DNA of 64,000 bases from Hyphomicrobiales bacterium (GCA_900471525.1 UCEZ01000027.1:249197-313196), one strand, 5' to 3'. Numbered from the stretch's first letter, positions 8,744-18,412 are shown. The notes: generated by a model not told the origin, from the letters alone. Made by a program: numbers and translations.

Positions 8744-9079
8744 ATGTTTCACGTCATCCCTCGCTCAGAACAGGATCAGCGGTCGAACAGAACCATCCTC
8801 TTCGAAGGCGGCCAATATGGCGCTCCCATCTCGATTTTCCTGATCGATAACGAGCCCGGCCAAGGTCCGGCACTTCATACGCACCCCTACAGCGAAACCT
8901 GGATCGTCAAATCCGGCCAGGCGCGATTTACCGTTGGCTTGAACACGATCGAGGCCGATGCGGGCGATATCATCGTCGTCAATCCGGAAACGCCGCATCG
9001 CTTCGTCAACAGCGGGACCGGCAGGCTGGAACTGACGTGCATTCACGCCAGCGACCACGTCATCCAGACATGGGTCTGA
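8744..9079 (+). CDS. Cupin domain protein
   Basis: A 111-residue single-domain cupin. The metal-binding motif 1 is seen in LHTHPYSETWIVKSGQ (His-His-Glu) and motif 2 in the VVNPETPHRFVNSG segment with its histidine. Small cupins act as dioxygenases, isomerases or ligand sensors; no substrate is evident. The ATG at 8744 has a GGAGG ribosome-binding site 5 bases upstream; longer in-frame starts would run into the operator. It is divergent from, and probably controlled by, the marR gene, so it likely handles the compound that MarR senses. Confidence 0.82.
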   Translation: MFHVIPRSEQDQRSNRTILFEGGQYGAPISIFLIDNEPGQGPALHTHPYSETWIVKSGQARFTVGLNTIEADAGDIIVVNPETPHRFVNSGTGRLELTCIHASDHVIQTWV

Positions 9080-9110
9080 CCGCTATCCGAGAAGGTATCT
9101 GATAGCGCGA

Positions 9111-10625
9111 CTATTCCGCCGCAGTCCGATTTCCGGACTCGTCGAAAAGGGCGTCGGCAGCGCCCGGCGCCGTTTCCACCTGCAGATCGGGAAATGCGAC
9201 GATCCGCTTGCCGGAAAGATCGCTGTGGACGACGATCAGACCCTGCTCCTCGAAATAGCCAAGGAGCCGCCGGGCGCGGCGGGCGGAATGGGTGCCATAG
9301 GCACGTGCAATCATCGCATCCGAAGGGCATGGCAAGTTGCGGACGGCGGATTGCGCCACCAGCAGGAACACGCCCTGCAGATCGTCGGTGACGCTACGCG
9401 ACAATTCCAGCGCGGATGCCCAGATTTCACTCGCCGCCGTCTCGGGATCGACGCCCGAGCGCGCAACGGCCATCTTGCGACGGAATGCACCCAGCGACAG
9501 CGGCGCCCCGGGCACGCGGCGGATACGGCATCGTACGAGGAAATCCTGAAACAGTTCTGCGTCGGCACGGAATGCGGCATCCGGATTTTCGAGAATTTCG
9601 GCCAAAAGGCCGTCGAGAAGCGCCTCGCGTTCCATCACGGGCATTTCCGGCACCGGTGTCTTCGGCTCCGGCATCCCGATGGGTTCGGGTCGTGGACGCG
9701 ACAGCTCCGCGAGAATATCCGTCGCTGGACGCGGCTGGGCGCTGGGGCGGCGCATGATCGGCCGGATCAGCTCTTCCGGATCCGGCGTGAAGATCAGGTC
9801 CTCGACATCGGCGACCGCTTCGGGCAGCGGCGTCAGCTTGGGGCTGGTAGAGCGCGCCGAGGTTTCGACATTACCGATGGTGACCGGCAGCGGACGGCGT
9901 GACAGCGCGGGACCGAGCGCCACAAAAGAGCCGCGCTTCAAATCACGGAACATCTCGGCCGTTCGCCGATCCATGCCGAGCAGATCGGCGGCGCGTGCCA
10001 TGTCGATATCGAGGAAGGTACGCCCCATCAGGAAGTTGGAAGCCTCGGCGGCGACGTTCTTTGCGAGCTTTGCCAGCCGTTGCGTGGCGATGACGCCCGC
10101 AAGACCGCGCTTGCGGCCGCGACACATCAGATTGGTCATGGCACCGAGCGAAATTTTTCGCGCTTCTTCGGAGACGTCACCGGCAACCGACGGCGCAAAC
10201 ATCTGCGCCTCGTCGACAACCACCAGCACCGGATACCAATAGTCACGATCGGCATCGAACATCGCGTTGAGGAAAATGCCGGCACTGCGCATCTGCTGCT
10301 CGATATCTAAGCCTTCCAGCGACAGGACGCAGGAAACGCGATGCTGGCGGATACGGCTGGCGATGCCGATCAGTTCGGCTTCCGTACGCTCGCCCTCGAT
10401 CACCACATGGCCGAATTTGTCTGCGAGTGTGACGAAATCACCTTCCGGATCGATGATGCACTGCTGCACCCAGGGCGCGGACTGTTCCAGCAAACGGCGC
10501 AGAAGATGCGATTTTCCCGAGCCGGAATTGCCCTGCACCAGAAGGCGCGTCGCGAGCAACTCCTCGATATCGAGCGGAACGGATGCGCCATCGGACGCCG
10601 TCCCCATATCGATGCCGACTTTCAT
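9111..10625 (-). CDS. HerA/DUF87-type ATP-binding protein
   Basis: A 504-residue P-loop ATPase of the HerA/FtsK superfamily. Walker A is GNSGSGKS at residues 32-39, Walker B VLVVVDEA at 133-140, and a downstream VIATQRLAKLAKN segment resembles the sensor/arginine-finger region of HerA. Residues about 270-350 are proline-rich and probably disordered; the C-terminal 100 residues look like a winged-helix domain. The ATG at 10625 has a GAGGTG ribosome-binding site. HerA proteins translocate DNA, often with a NurA nuclease; no nuclease gene is adjacent. The function in rhizobia is not known to me. Confidence 0.8.
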   Translation of the reverse strand: MKVGIDMGTASDGASVPLDIEELLATRLLVQGNSGSGKSHLLRRLLEQSAPWVQQCIIDPEGDFVTLADKFGHVVIEGERTEAELIGIASRIRQHRVSCVLSLEGLDIEQQMRSAGIFLNAMFDADRDYWYPVLVVVDEAQMFAPSVAGDVSEEARKISLGAMTNLMCRGRKRGLAGVIATQRLAKLAKNVAAEASNFLMGRTFLDIDMARAADLLGMDRRTAEMFRDLKRGSFVALGPALSRRPLPVTIGNVETSARSTSPKLTPLPEAVADVEDLIFTPDPEELIRPIMRRPSAQPRPATDILAELSRPRPEPIGMPEPKTPVPEMPVMEREALLDGLLAEILENPDAAFRADAELFQDFLVRCRIRRVPGAPLSLGAFRRKMAVARSGVDPETAASEIWASALELSRSVTDDLQGVFLLVAQSAVRNLPCPSDAMIARAYGTHSARRARRLLGYFEEQGLIVVHSDLSGKRIVAFPDLQVETAPGAADALFDESGNRTAAE

Positions 10626-10750
10626 AATCACCTCGTCAAAACTGCCATGCCGGATGCGCCGCCACGAACCCGCAAGCATAAAGCCCTAGCATCGTTTCTG
10701 CTGTTTTGCGCGCCGATGCCGAGAAAACCCACAGCTAAGAAGGATTTTAT

Positions 10751-11548
10751 TTACCGTATCGTCAGCCCGAACCCCTGCATCAGCCGCCGCGTGGTGAAAT
10801 CCGGCTTGCCCGAGGTGAAGATCGCGGGATCGATACCATTCAACGGCTCGAAGCCGTCCGGCACCGGCACCAGACTGCGCGCCCGCCGGGCGATCGCCTC
10901 TGCCGGATCGAGCCAATCGACCGGCCAGGGTGCCAAGCGCCGGAAGACATTGGCCATGAACGGATAATGCGTGCAGGCGAGCACGACGATGTCCGTCTTC
11001 TTCCCGTCCTTCTCGACGAAACACTGTTCGATTTCGGACAGAACCGCCGCATCGTCGACCGGCTCGCCGCGGATATAGGCTTCCGCCATGCGGGCCAGGT
11101 TTTCCGAGCCGACGAGCCGGACGTGGCATTGCGAGGCGAAGGACTGGATGAGATCGCGGGTATAAGCCCGCTTGACCGTGCCCGGCGTCGCCAGAACCGA
11201 GACGAGGCCGGACCGCGTCCGCTCTGCCGCCGGTTTGATCGCCGGCACCGTGCCGACGAAGCGCATCTGCGGAAAGGCAGCGCGCAGATCGGCGCCGACG
11301 AGCGTGAAGGCGGTGTTGCAGGCGATGACGCAGATTTCCGGATCATGCTCGGCAAGCAGCTTTCCAAACAAGGAAATGACATGCTCTGTCAGTGCGGCCT
11401 CTTCCCAGCCGCCATAGGGAAAGCCCGCATCGTCGGCGACATAGATGAAATGCCGCTCCGGCATGAGCACGCGCGCTTCGCGCAGCACCGTCAGCCCGCC
11501 GATACCGCTGTCGAAAACGAGGATGGGCTTCAGCTCAGAGGTCGTCAC
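10751..11548 (-). CDS. murI: Glutamate racemase
   Basis: A 265-residue glutamate racemase supplying D-glutamate for peptidoglycan. The two catalytic cysteines sit in IACNTA (Cys77) and LACTHYPF (Cys192), and the N-terminal [12 protein letters not shown] is typical. The chosen start is a GTG at 11548, which overlaps the end of trmJ by 14 bases; a longer frame reaches 11626 but is low-complexity and inside trmJ. It is translationally coupled to trmJ, an order I recall from other rhizobia. Confidence 0.93.
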   Translation of the reverse strand: MTTSELKPILVFDSGIGGLTVLREARVLMPERHFIYVADDAGFPYGGWEEAALTEHVISLFGKLLAEHDPEICVIACNTAFTLVGADLRAAFPQMRFVGTVPAIKPAAERTRSGLVSVLATPGTVKRAYTRDLIQSFASQCHVRLVGSENLARMAEAYIRGEPVDDAAVLSEIEQCFVEKDGKKTDIVVLACTHYPFMANVFRRLAPWPVDWLDPAEAIARRARSLVPVPDGFEPLNGIDPAIFTSGKPDFTTRRLMQGFGLTIR

Positions 11549-12368
11549 CGGCGTCGTCAACCTTTTTCGCGCGCGAATTTTCCGGCGCTCCGGCCCCGCG
11601 CGGCGCCTCGCGGGTAAAGCGATCAAGCGATGAGATGATGCCGCGCACCAGCCGGATCTCGGATTCGGTAAAGCCGGGCCGGGTCAGGACCGCGCGCAAG
11701 TTGTCGACCAATTTCGGCTTTTTGGCGATGGGCCGGAAGTAGCCGCGCGCCTCCAGCGCCTCCTCGACATGATCGAACAGGCCCTGCAACTGATCCTTGG
11801 TCGCCGGGTTCTGCGACAGCGCCTGGAAGGAGGTTTCCTCCCGCGACTCCATGCTCGTCTTTAGCCATTCATAGGACATCAAAAGAACCGCCTGCGCCAG
11901 ATTGAGCGAGGCAAAGGCGGGGTTGACCGGGAAGGTAACGATCTCGTCGGCGAGCGCCACTTCCTCGTTGGTGAGGCCCGTGCGTTCTCGCCCGAACAGG
12001 ATACCGGTCGCCTCGCCTGCGCTGAAGCGGGAGCGCAGCGTTTCGGCAGCGACCAGCGGCGAGCGCACCGGCTTGTAGCCGTATCGGTCGCGCGCCGTCG
12101 TCGCATAGACGAAGTTCAAATCGGCGATCGCTTCGGGTAGCGTCTCATAGACCTTTGCGGCATCGATGACGTGGTCGGCGCGGCTTGCCGCGGAACGGGC
12201 CTTTTCGCTTGGCCAACCATCGCGCGGGCTGACGAGCCGCAGTTCCGAAAGGCCGAAATTGGCCATGGCGCGCGCCACCATGCCGATGTTCTCGCCAAGC
12301 TGGGGATGCACCAGAATGATCGCCGGTCCTTCGGTGAGAAGTACGCGCTCGCTGTTCGTTCCTGCCAT
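11535..12368 (-). CDS. trmJ: tRNA/rRNA 2'-O-methyltransferase, TrmJ/SpoU family
   Basis: A 277-residue SPOUT methyltransferase. The three family motifs are visible: [19 protein letters not shown] near residue 22, [14 protein letters not shown] near 122, and [16 protein letters not shown] near 150. TrmJ methylates the ribose of residue 32 in tRNAs using S-adenosylmethionine. The C-terminal extension of about 100 residues with a helical SAM-independent domain is also a TrmJ trait, ending in a charged tail. It overlaps murI downstream. A related rRNA-directed SpoU enzyme is the main alternative. Confidence 0.85.
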   Translation of the reverse strand: MAGTNSERVLLTEGPAIILVHPQLGENIGMVARAMANFGLSELRLVSPRDGWPSEKARSAASRADHVIDAAKVYETLPEAIADLNFVYATTARDRYGYKPVRSPLVAAETLRSRFSAGEATGILFGRERTGLTNEEVALADEIVTFPVNPAFASLNLAQAVLLMSYEWLKTSMESREETSFQALSQNPATKDQLQGLFDHVEEALEARGYFRPIAKKPKLVDNLRAVLTRPGFTESEIRLVRGIISSLDRFTREAPRGAGAPENSRAKKVDDAGDDL

Positions 12369-12443
12369 GCCATTGCCTTCATATCGTTGCGGCGCCTCCC
12401 TTGCATACTTGCAAAGATTTTGAAAGGTGCGCGCCCGTGTGCC

Positions 12444-12971
12444 CTATTGCGGATCGCTGACACCTTGGCTGGCGATACCCTGCAGCTCGGTCTTGAGGGA
12501 ACCGGCGTCGCCCGTGCGGATGATATCGTCGATAACCGGATGACCTGCTTCCTCGATCACGATGAAATGCAGTTCGCTCGGTTTCCAGTCGGCGGCGCGT
12601 TCGCCAAAGCAATGAGTATTGTCGAAAGTGACCTTGACATCGCTCTTTCCGGCCGTTTCCGGGCCGGCGGCGACGGAGAGGTCCTTGATCGAGCAGCTGT
12701 CCTGGCCGCTGACGATGACATCGTAGTCGAAGGGCGAATCGCCCTCGTCATAGGCCGGAAACTTTGCCGCCGCCTGATAGGCCTTGGCGAAATCCTGGCT
12801 ATAGATACGGCCAAGCCGGGCCGCCGAAAAATAGTCTTCGCCCGGCTTCGGCTCCTCCGTCCAGCCGTTGACCGCCTCCTGCATGATCTCGTTGACTGGT
12901 GCTGCCGGATCGGCTGCATGCGCGGGAACGGCAATGGCTGCGGCAATGAGAAATGGAAAGAGCGCCTTCAT
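12444..12971 (-). CDS. Secreted hypothetical protein (DUF3828-like)
   Basis: A 175-residue protein with a clear Sec signal peptide (MKALFPFLIAAAIAVPAHA, cleavage near residue 19-20) and no membrane helix after it. The mature part contains two cysteines (in DSCSIKDL and NTHCFGE) that could form a disulfide, and the stretch YFSAARLGRIYSQDF, which resembles DUF3828 periplasmic proteins. Function is unknown. It stands alone between trmJ (75 bases downstream) and the divergent icd gene. Confidence 0.75.
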   Translation of the reverse strand: MKALFPFLIAAAIAVPAHAADPAAPVNEIMQEAVNGWTEEPKPGEDYFSAARLGRIYSQDFAKAYQAAAKFPAYDEGDSPFDYDVIVSGQDSCSIKDLSVAAGPETAGKSDVKVTFDNTHCFGERAADWKPSELHFIVIEEAGHPVIDDIIRTGDAGSLKTELQGIASQGVSDPQ

Positions 12972-13185
12972 CGAAATCTCCAGAAAAACCGATTCGGGTC
13001 ATGACAATCGTCCGGTTTCATACGCCGGTCAAATCGCCGGATCAGATGTGGCTTCGGCGCGAACTTCGTCAAAAGTTTCGGGAACGCGCGCTTTGCCTCG
13101 CGCATGCACAATGCTATAGCGCAAAAGGTTTCACGTTCACGAAGCGGGGCATCGCGTCCCCTCCCAATCTACGAGGCATACTCCC

Positions 13186-14400
13186 ATGACAAAGATCAAG
13201 GTCGCCAATCCGGTCGTCGAACTCGACGGCGATGAAATGACCCGCATCATCTGGCAGTTCATCAAGGAAAAGCTGATCCATCCTTACTTGGATATCGATC
13301 TGGAATATTACGACCTTGGCATGGAAAACCGCGATGCGACGAACGATCAGGTAACGATCGATTCCGCCAACGCCATCAAGAAGCACGGCGTCGGCGTCAA
13401 GTGCGCGACCATCACTCCGGACGAAGCCCGCGTCGAAGAATTCAAGCTGAAGAAGATGTGGAAGTCGCCGAACGGCACGATCCGCAACATTCTCGGCGGC
13501 GTCATCTTCCGCGAGCCGATCATCTGCAAGAACGTGCCGCGCCTGGTTCCCGGCTGGACCAAGCCGATCATTGTCGGCCGTCACGCCTTCGGCGACCAGT
13601 ACCGCGCCACCGACTTCAAGTTCCCCGGCAAGGGCAAGCTGACGATGAAGTTCGTCGGCGAAGACGGCACGGAAATCGAGCACGAAGTCTATGACGCGCC
13701 GGCCGCCGGCGTTGCCATGGGCATGTACAACCTCGACGAATCGATCACCGATTTCGCCCGCGCCTCGCTGAACTACGGCCTGCAGCGCAACGTTCCGGTC
13801 TATCTGTCGACCAAGAACACCATCCTCAAGGTCTATGACGGCCGCTTCAAGGACATCTTCCAGAAGGTGTTCGACGAAGAATTCGCCGAGAAATTCAAGG
13901 CAGCCAAGCTCTGGTACGAACACCGCCTGATCGACGACATGGTCGCTTCGGCGCTGAAATGGTCCGGCGGTTATGTCTGGGCCTGCAAGAACTACGACGG
14001 CGACGTGCAGTCCGACATCGTGGCACAAGGCTTCGGCTCGCTCGGCCTGATGACCTCGGTTCTGATGACGCCGGACGGCCAGACGGTGGAAGCCGAAGCC
14101 GCACACGGCACGGTGACCCGTCACTACCGCCAGCACCAGAAGGGCGAGGAAACCTCGACCAACTCGATCGCCTCGATCTTTGCCTGGACCCGTGGCCTCG
14201 CCCACCGCGCCAAGCTCGACGACAATGCCGAACTGGCAAAGTTTGCCGACACGCTGGAAAAGGTCTGCGTCGATACGGTTGAAGCCGGCTACATGACCAA
14301 GGACCTGGCGCTGCTCATCGGCCCCGACCAGCCGTGGCTGTCGACGACCGGTTTCCTCGACAAGATCGACGAGAACCTGCGCAAGGCGATGGCTGCTTAA
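13186..14400 (+). CDS. icd: NADP-dependent isocitrate dehydrogenase
   Basis: A 404-residue isocitrate dehydrogenase of the homodimeric, eukaryote-like NADP+ type that rhizobia use in the TCA cycle. It oxidatively decarboxylates isocitrate to 2-oxoglutarate. Conserved pieces are the start [15 protein letters not shown], the substrate loop KSPNGTIRN near residue 95, and the cofactor and metal region with [18 protein letters not shown] and [12 protein letters not shown]. The length fits the family exactly. It is monocistronic, with a strong terminator 26 bases after the stop. Confidence 0.97.
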   Translation: MTKIKVANPVVELDGDEMTRIIWQFIKEKLIHPYLDIDLEYYDLGMENRDATNDQVTIDSANAIKKHGVGVKCATITPDEARVEEFKLKKMWKSPNGTIRNILGGVIFREPIICKNVPRLVPGWTKPIIVGRHAFGDQYRATDFKFPGKGKLTMKFVGEDGTEIEHEVYDAPAAGVAMGMYNLDESITDFARASLNYGLQRNVPVYLSTKNTILKVYDGRFKDIFQKVFDEEFAEKFKAAKLWYEHRLIDDMVASALKWSGGYVWACKNYDGDVQSDIVAQGFGSLGLMTSVLMTPDGQTVEAEAAHGTVTRHYRQHQKGEETSTNSIASIFAWTRGLAHRAKLDDNAELAKFADTLEKVCVDTVEAGYMTKDLALLIGPDQPWLSTTGFLDKIDENLRKAMAA

Positions 14401-14425
14401 GCGCCGTCATTTTGCAGAACTGAAG

Positions 14426-14450
14426 AACCCGGCCCGCGCCGGGTTTTTTT
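14426..14450 (+). terminator. Rho-independent terminator of icd
   Basis: AACCCGGC / GCCGGGT stem with a CCGC loop and seven T on the plus strand. The T run abuts the end of the minus-strand gene at 14449. Confidence 0.9.
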
Positions 14451-14964
14451 ATTGATGCGGGTTCGTAACCTGTTGTGACGCCATATGTTCGCGGATCAAT
14501 TTCACCAGATCTTCCGCTGATATCGGCAGGAAGATCGTGCTAATCCCGATTCCCCGGCAGCCGATTATCCGGTTGGCAACGCGATTGAAACGCGTCAGGC
14601 CCGTGAAAGGCAGCGTTTTCTCGGCATCGGGTGAAAGCCGCAACTCAACGAAAGCTTGCCGTCTCACATACATTACCCGAACGGCCTCAATATCTCGCCA
14701 AGGAATAAGCTGCGCTGCGATATCCCTTGCGAGAAGCCCCTCTTTTCTCAATTCCACCACCGGGCGGCGGTCAATCAGCAACCCCACTGGCCTGACTATC
14801 CCGGCTAGCAAAACGACGAAAATAGCGGCGGCAATACACATGCCAGGAAGGTCCAAACTGCCCGCCATATATTTCGTCACCACCACCCAGACCAAAACGA
14901 ATTCAGCGATGACAGCACATAGAAAGAAAAGGACAAGTTTCGATTCGTTGTGATGGAAATGCAT
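14449..14964 (-). CDS. Membrane protein of unknown function (STM3941-like)
   Basis: A 171-residue protein with two N-terminal membrane helices (about residues 9-30 and 40-62) and a cytoplasmic C-terminal domain beginning RRPVVELRKEGLLARD. The pattern of two helices followed by a PH-like beta domain, with WRDIEAVRVM, resembles the STM3941 family of uncharacterised proteins. No catalytic motif is seen. It is convergent with icd and stands alone. Codon use appears less GC-biased than its neighbours, which may hint at more recent arrival. Confidence 0.7.
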   Translation of the reverse strand: MHFHHNESKLVLFFLCAVIAEFVLVWVVVTKYMAGSLDLPGMCIAAAIFVVLLAGIVRPVGLLIDRRPVVELRKEGLLARDIAAQLIPWRDIEAVRVMYVRRQAFVELRLSPDAEKTLPFTGLTRFNRVANRIIGCRGIGISTIFLPISAEDLVKLIREHMASQQVTNPHQ

Positions 14965-15272
14965 CTCGTTCTCTGATGGGTTTCCGCGTGAGGATACTCA
15001 TATAGGGTAGCCCCCCGATACAAAAACAGACCATGAAATTCTAGCGTGAAACCCTCAATCGCCTCTCAATGAATCAAGGGCAGACAGGCCGGTATTTCAC
15101 ATCCTTCTTTTGGAGGTCGCTCAGAAAATGAGATCCATCAAGGTAAAACCGGAGCAGACATAATATTTTATCGGAACCTTTCTCGCCTCCGGTCGTTCGC
15201 GAATGTACCCTGCTGATGCTGCGCCGCACGCGCCATCGCAAAACCTGCTCAGAAGGATTGCGACCCACAGAT
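14965..15272. other. Intergenic region upstream of mfpsA
   Basis: 308 bases between divergent genes. It is more AT-rich than its surroundings and must hold the promoter of mfpsA. An AT-rich CATAATATTTTAT stretch at about 15162 could be a -10 region, but no matching -35 is evident. No convincing ORF, repeat or RNA structure is seen. Confidence 0.5.
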
Positions 15273-16610
15273 ATGAACAGCCATTCCGACAAAGCCCATC
15301 TTCCCCGCATTGCCCTCGTATCCACCCATGGATACGTCGCCGCGGAACCGCCGCTTGGCGCTGCCGATACCGGCGGCCAGGTTGTCTATGTCATCGAGCT
15401 TGCCCGCAAGTTGGCGCTGCTCGGCCATCAGGTCGACGTCTACACGCGGCGTTTCGAGGATCAGCCGGAGTTCGACGAGGTCGATGAACGTGTCCGCGTC
15501 ATCCGCATCCCCTGCGGCGGCAACGATTTTATCCCGAAGGAATATCTCTACAAACACCTGATGGAATGGTGCGAAAATGCCGTCCGTTTCGTTCGCAAGA
15601 ACAATTTCACTTACACACTGATCAACAGCCACTATTGGGACGCAGGCATTGCCGGCCAGCGCATGTCGGAAGCACTCGGCGTCACCCATATCCACACGCC
15701 GCATTCGCTGGGTCTCTGGAAAAAACGTCAGATGGAGACCGACTATCCGGACAAGGCGGCCGAGTTCGACAAGGAGTTCAATTTCTCAGAACGCATCAAG
15801 CACGAGCTGATCATCTATCGCTCCTGCAGCATGGTGATCGCAACGACGCCGATCCAGGTGGAAATGCTCGTCGACGACTATAACCTGCCACGCGACCGGG
15901 TGCATATGATCCCGCCCGGCTATGACGACAACCGCTTCTTCCCGGTCTCCAGGGCGACGCGCGAAATGGCCCGCCAACGCTTCGGGTTCGAAGGCAAGGT
16001 GGTGATGGCCATGGGACGGCTTGCCACCAACAAGGGTTACGATCTTCTGATCGACGGTTTTTCCGTGCTTGCCGAACGCGAGCCGGAGGCGCGGCTGCAT
16101 CTGGCCGTCGGCGGCGAAAACATGGACCCGCAGGAGGCGGGAATTCTCGCTGAATTGAAGGAACGTGTCGCCTCGCTAGGCCTAGACGACAAAGTCGCTT
16201 TTTCCGGCTTCGTCGCCGACGATGATCTTCCCGATTTTTACCGCGCTGCCGATATCTTCGTGCTGTCGAGCCGCTACGAGCCCTTCGGTATGACGGCGAT
16301 CGAAGCCATGGCGAGCGGCACCCCCACGATCATCACCATTCATGGCGGGCTGTTCCGCGCCGTCAGCTATGGCCGTCACGCGCTGTTTGCCGATCCTTTC
16401 GACAAGCATGATCTCGGCATTACCATGATGAAGCCTCTGAAGCACGAGCGGCTTTATGGCCGCCTGTCGCGCATGGGCGCCCACAAGGCACGCAGCCTCT
16501 TCACCTGGACCGGCATTGCCCAGCAGCTGATCGGCGTCGTCGAGGGACGGCCGATGCCGCAGGCGATCGATGACAACGAATGGGCGGAACCATGGACGGA
16601 CGGAGATTGA
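15273..16610 (+). CDS. mfpsA: Mannosylfructose-phosphate synthase (GT4 glycosyltransferase)
   Basis: A 445-residue GT4 enzyme resembling sucrose-phosphate synthases. The N-terminal glycine-rich loop GAADTGGQVVYVIELARKL, the HIHTPHSLG motif and the C-terminal RYEPFGMTAIEAMASGTP nucleotide-sugar motif (E-x7-E) are all present. In Agrobacterium the equivalent protein joins GDP-mannose to fructose 6-phosphate to give mannosylfructose phosphate, an osmoprotectant precursor. The downstream HAD phosphatase partner overlaps it by 31 bases, matching the known gene pair. The ATG at 15273 begins MNSHSDK; longer starts lack support. True sucrose-phosphate synthase is the alternative. Confidence 0.85.
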   Translation: MNSHSDKAHLPRIALVSTHGYVAAEPPLGAADTGGQVVYVIELARKLALLGHQVDVYTRRFEDQPEFDEVDERVRVIRIPCGGNDFIPKEYLYKHLMEWCENAVRFVRKNNFTYTLINSHYWDAGIAGQRMSEALGVTHIHTPHSLGLWKKRQMETDYPDKAAEFDKEFNFSERIKHELIIYRSCSMVIATTPIQVEMLVDDYNLPRDRVHMIPPGYDDNRFFPVSRATREMARQRFGFEGKVVMAMGRLATNKGYDLLIDGFSVLAEREPEARLHLAVGGENMDPQEAGILAELKERVASLGLDDKVAFSGFVADDDLPDFYRAADIFVLSSRYEPFGMTAIEAMASGTPTIITIHGGLFRAVSYGRHALFADPFDKHDLGITMMKPLKHERLYGRLSRMGAHKARSLFTWTGIAQQLIGVVEGRPMPQAIDDNEWAEPWTDGD

Positions 16611-17359
16611 GGCGCATCCGGCTGTTTTGCAGCGATATCGATGGCACGCTGGCCGGAGACAGGGACGCGGAGGCCCGTTTTCTCGATGCGTGGCAAAGCC
16701 TTGCGCCGGACAGTCGACCGTTGCTGGTGCTGAACAGCGGCAGGCTGATCGAGGATCAGAAGGCTTTTATTGCCACCACGGCCCTGCCGAAGCCGGATAT
16801 CTATATCGGTGGCGTCGGCACGATGCTCTACCATGAGAAGGAACCGTCCCATACGGACCTCTATTCCCGCTCTATCGGCACTGGTTTCGATCGCGAACGG
16901 ATTGCCAGGGCGCTTTCGGATATGTCGGAAATCACAGTGCAGCCCGATGCCTACCAGCATGCGCAGAAGTCCAGCTGGTATCTGCGCGATGCCGATGCCG
17001 CGATGCTGTCCGCCATCGAGGAAAGGTTGGCGACCGCCGGGATTGCCGCCCGTCTCGTCTATTCCAGCAATCGCGACCTCGACATCCTGCCTGACGGTGT
17101 CGACAAGGGAGCAGCGCTCTCCTGGCTGTGCCGCCAGCTTGGCCTTTCCCACGATGATGTCGTGGTGGCCGGAGACACCAACAACGACCGCAGCATGTTC
17201 GAGCTTCCGGGCATACGCGGCATCGTCGTCGGCAACGCCCTCCCGGAGCTGCGAGCCATCGCCAAGCACAGGCAAGATATCTATCTTGCTGACGGTTACA
17301 CAGCGGACGGAGTGATCGAAGGACTTGCACACTGGGGTCTGAATAAGGAAACCCAGTGA
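16580..17359 (+). CDS. mfppA: Mannosylfructose-phosphate phosphatase (HAD, SPP-like)
   Basis: A 259-residue HAD phosphatase of the sucrose-phosphate phosphatase type. HAD motif I is CSDIDGTLAG near residue 17, motif II lies in LLVLNSGR, and motif IV is VVVAGDTNNDRSMFE. It would release mannosylfructose from the synthase product. The gene overlaps mfpsA; starts at 16580 and 16592 are both possible. The tight pairing with the GT4 gene supports the mannosylfructose assignment over a stand-alone sugar phosphatase. Confidence 0.85.
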   Translation: MGGTMDGRRLRRIRLFCSDIDGTLAGDRDAEARFLDAWQSLAPDSRPLLVLNSGRLIEDQKAFIATTALPKPDIYIGGVGTMLYHEKEPSHTDLYSRSIGTGFDRERIARALSDMSEITVQPDAYQHAQKSSWYLRDADAAMLSAIEERLATAGIAARLVYSSNRDLDILPDGVDKGAALSWLCRQLGLSHDDVVVAGDTNNDRSMFELPGIRGIVVGNALPELRAIAKHRQDIYLADGYTADGVIEGLAHWGLNKETQ

Positions 17360-17379
17360 GCATGCGCCACCGAATCGGC

Positions 17380-17430
17380 CGATTTACTTAGCCGACTCAC
17401 AATTTTTTCGCTCCCGGCTAAGTTAAATCG
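17380..17430. repeat. Long imperfect inverted repeat between convergent genes
   Basis: Arms CGATTTACTTAGCCG (17380-17394) and CGGCTAAGTTAAATCG (17415-17430) pair with one bulge around a 20-base loop containing TTTTTT. It lies between the ends of mfppA and the araC-type gene, so termination or mRNA protection of either gene is possible. Confidence 0.6.
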
Positions 17431-17450
17431 CCCGGGCGCGGGAAAAACAG

Positions 17451-18302
17451 CTATTTCAGCGGCAGATAGATGTCCGTCAGCAGTTCCGTCGGCGCCGCGT
17501 CGCGCGGATTGTTGACATATTCCTCGAACCTCACCGTATCGCGCACTTCCCGCCCCGACTGCGGCAGCCATTCGCCATAGAGCCATTGATAGGCCTTGTG
17601 CATGTCGGCATAAGGGCCCTTATGCCGAAGAACCGCGTATTCGCCGCCATCGAGATGCCGGTGGACCAGCGGCGCATCCGCCGGAATATCCCCGCCCTCG
17701 GTCATGCAGGCGAACGATCGCAGTTGGTCTTCCGGCACTAGATCCGGGTCGTCGAGATAGACGCCGACCATCTTCATCTCCGGACTGTAGAGTCGCCGCG
17801 CCTGCAGCGTGCCGCCCAGCGCTTCGAAGGCTCGACCGATGCCCATGTAGGAACCGGTATGACCGACCCCGACCAGTTCGCGCGGGCCAATCGTTTTCAT
17901 TGTGACATCGTACATTTCGCCAAATCCTTTTTCGTTTGTCGATTGAAAGACCATGTGGCTGCCCTCCCTGCGATAGCGGGCCGGCGGCATGCCGAACACC
18001 GATTTGAAAATCCGATTGAAGGATTGCAGATTGGGGTAGCCGGTTCGTCTTGCGATCTCCTCGACAGAAAGGTCTGTGCGTACCAGATCACCCGCCGCCC
18101 GATGCAGCCTGAGCCGCTTGATGGTCGCCGCCAGCGTCTCGCCGTGCACGGCCCGGTAGATCCGATGCCAGTGATGCGGCGACAGGCAGGCGATGTCGGA
18201 GAGCCGATCGAGATCAAGCTCTTCGTCCAGATGATCATGGATATAGGCCGATACGCGCCGCAGACGCCGCTCGTAAACCGCCCAGATGCTGTCTTCCCTC
18301 AT
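17451..18302 (-). CDS. AraC family regulator with C-terminal GyrI-like effector domain
   Basis: A 283-residue Rob/SoxS-like one-component regulator. The N-terminal 110 residues hold two helix-turn-helix motifs (LDRLSDIACLSPHHWHRIY and EEIARRTGYPNLQSFNRIF). The C-terminal 150 residues form a GyrI-like ligand-binding domain, including GPYADMHKAYQWLYGEWLP. Such fusions sense hydrophobic small molecules and activate efflux or detoxification genes. The ATG at 18302 is preferred because GAGGATC precedes it; an upstream in-frame extension to 18356 exists. No obvious target gene is adjacent. Confidence 0.85.
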   Translation of the reverse strand: MREDSIWAVYERRLRRVSAYIHDHLDEELDLDRLSDIACLSPHHWHRIYRAVHGETLAATIKRLRLHRAAGDLVRTDLSVEEIARRTGYPNLQSFNRIFKSVFGMPPARYRREGSHMVFQSTNEKGFGEMYDVTMKTIGPRELVGVGHTGSYMGIGRAFEALGGTLQARRLYSPEMKMVGVYLDDPDLVPEDQLRSFACMTEGGDIPADAPLVHRHLDGGEYAVLRHKGPYADMHKAYQWLYGEWLPQSGREVRDTVRFEEYVNNPRDAAPTELLTDIYLPLK

Positions 18303-18412
18303 GCCGATCCTCATACAAGCCGAACAACCGGACAGAACCACATCCGGATTTGACAAATCCTGCGGAGTTGGCGCCGGCCGATTTGACCACGGGGAAAATA
18401 ATTGGCCAAAGA

